Assembly: GCA_027019085.1 (NCBI GenBank)
Contig: JALUXG010000003.1
Span: 50,101 to 114,100, forward strand
Reading direction: 5' to 3'
Source of the DNA: Rhodanobacteraceae bacterium
GTDB taxonomy: Bacteria; Pseudomonadota; Gammaproteobacteria; Xanthomonadales; Rhodanobacteraceae
Length of the DNA: 64,000 nt
A program made the position numbers and the translations under genes. Positions 63,941 through 64,000 of this stretch are shown piece by piece. Numbering within the stretch: position 1 is the stretch's first letter; the number at the start of each line of letters is the position of its first letter. The notes beneath the pieces were generated by a model that did not search any database, was not told the origin of the DNA, and saw only the letters and a list, made by a program, of their open reading frames with translations.

Positions 63941-64000
63941 AACGCCACCTTCTGCAAGCCTGGCATCCGTTTTCTTGCAATTTTCGGGGAAAAATCGATG
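63884..64000. other. AT-rich unassigned segment at the window edge
   Basis: Base composition drops to roughly 40% GC, unlike the rest of the window. The segment starts exactly where the GNAT match is lost. On the minus strand an ATG at 63911-63909 opens a short frame (MKYQLVVNYS) that soon runs out of register with the GNAT part. It may be the edge of an inserted element continuing beyond the window. Confidence 0.4.

Overview
The window is about 64 kb of GC-rich chromosomal DNA from a gammaproteobacterium. It is most likely from the Xanthomonadales/Lysobacterales (Rhodanobacteraceae- or Xanthomonadaceae-like). Supporting signs are a 14-gene nuo cluster with separate nuoC and nuoD placed between tRNA-Leu and the initiator tRNA, a PilH-type regulator, a family-typical CCGAGTC intergenic repeat, and the high-GC third-position bias of every gene. 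Family assignment is inference from content, not a database match.

Positions 1-8607 hold the tail of epmA, a DUF2461 gene and sbcB on the minus strand, then orn-folP-glmM, a 2OG-Fe(II) oxygenase, a minus-strand SDR, and tpiA-secG-tRNA-Leu(GAG). From 8676 to 23380 lies the complete NADH:quinone oxidoreductase operon nuoA-N, mostly with overlapping or near-touching genes. Next, from 23444 to 32866, is the translation/RNA block: a strong promoter, initiator tRNA-Met, two terminator hairpins, rimP-nusA-infB-rbfA-truB, then rpsO (own putative promoter) and pnp with a clear terminator. This is the E. coli-type glmM-secG-leuU / metY-rimP-nusA-infB-rbfA-truB-rpsO-pnp order, with nuo sitting in the middle.

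Positions 32943-39386 hold mtnA, gyrA (with Val at the quinolone-determining position 83), a Prx5-type peroxiredoxin, hsp20, cbpA/DnaJ and pilH-like. On the minus strand, 39526-50829 carries sucA-sucB-lpdA (2-oxoglutarate dehydrogenase) followed by a methyltransferase and acuI/yhdH, then an overlapping roxA-GNAT pair and purB. On the plus strand, 51001-55668 carries an ATP-grasp / alpha-E / Anbu (proteasome-like) cluster and fumC. Positions 55751-58349 are a minus-strand YtrA-type operon (small exported protein, GntR regulator, ABC ATPase, ABC permease) with a promoter overlapped by a 24-bp inverted repeat that looks like the regulator's own operator.

The right end is the accessory part. A 1068-residue secreted BNR/VPS10-like propeller protein is followed by a 420-bp gap and a DUF4172-Fic AMPylator gene whose start codon lies inside a pair of mutually exclusive inverted repeats. 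After it comes a scar zone: a 17-codon metG fragment, a frameshifted recombinase-associated HTH remnant, and the 3' end of a GNAT toxin-like gene joined to AT-rich DNA at the window edge. No CRISPR array, rRNA or complete insertion sequence was seen.
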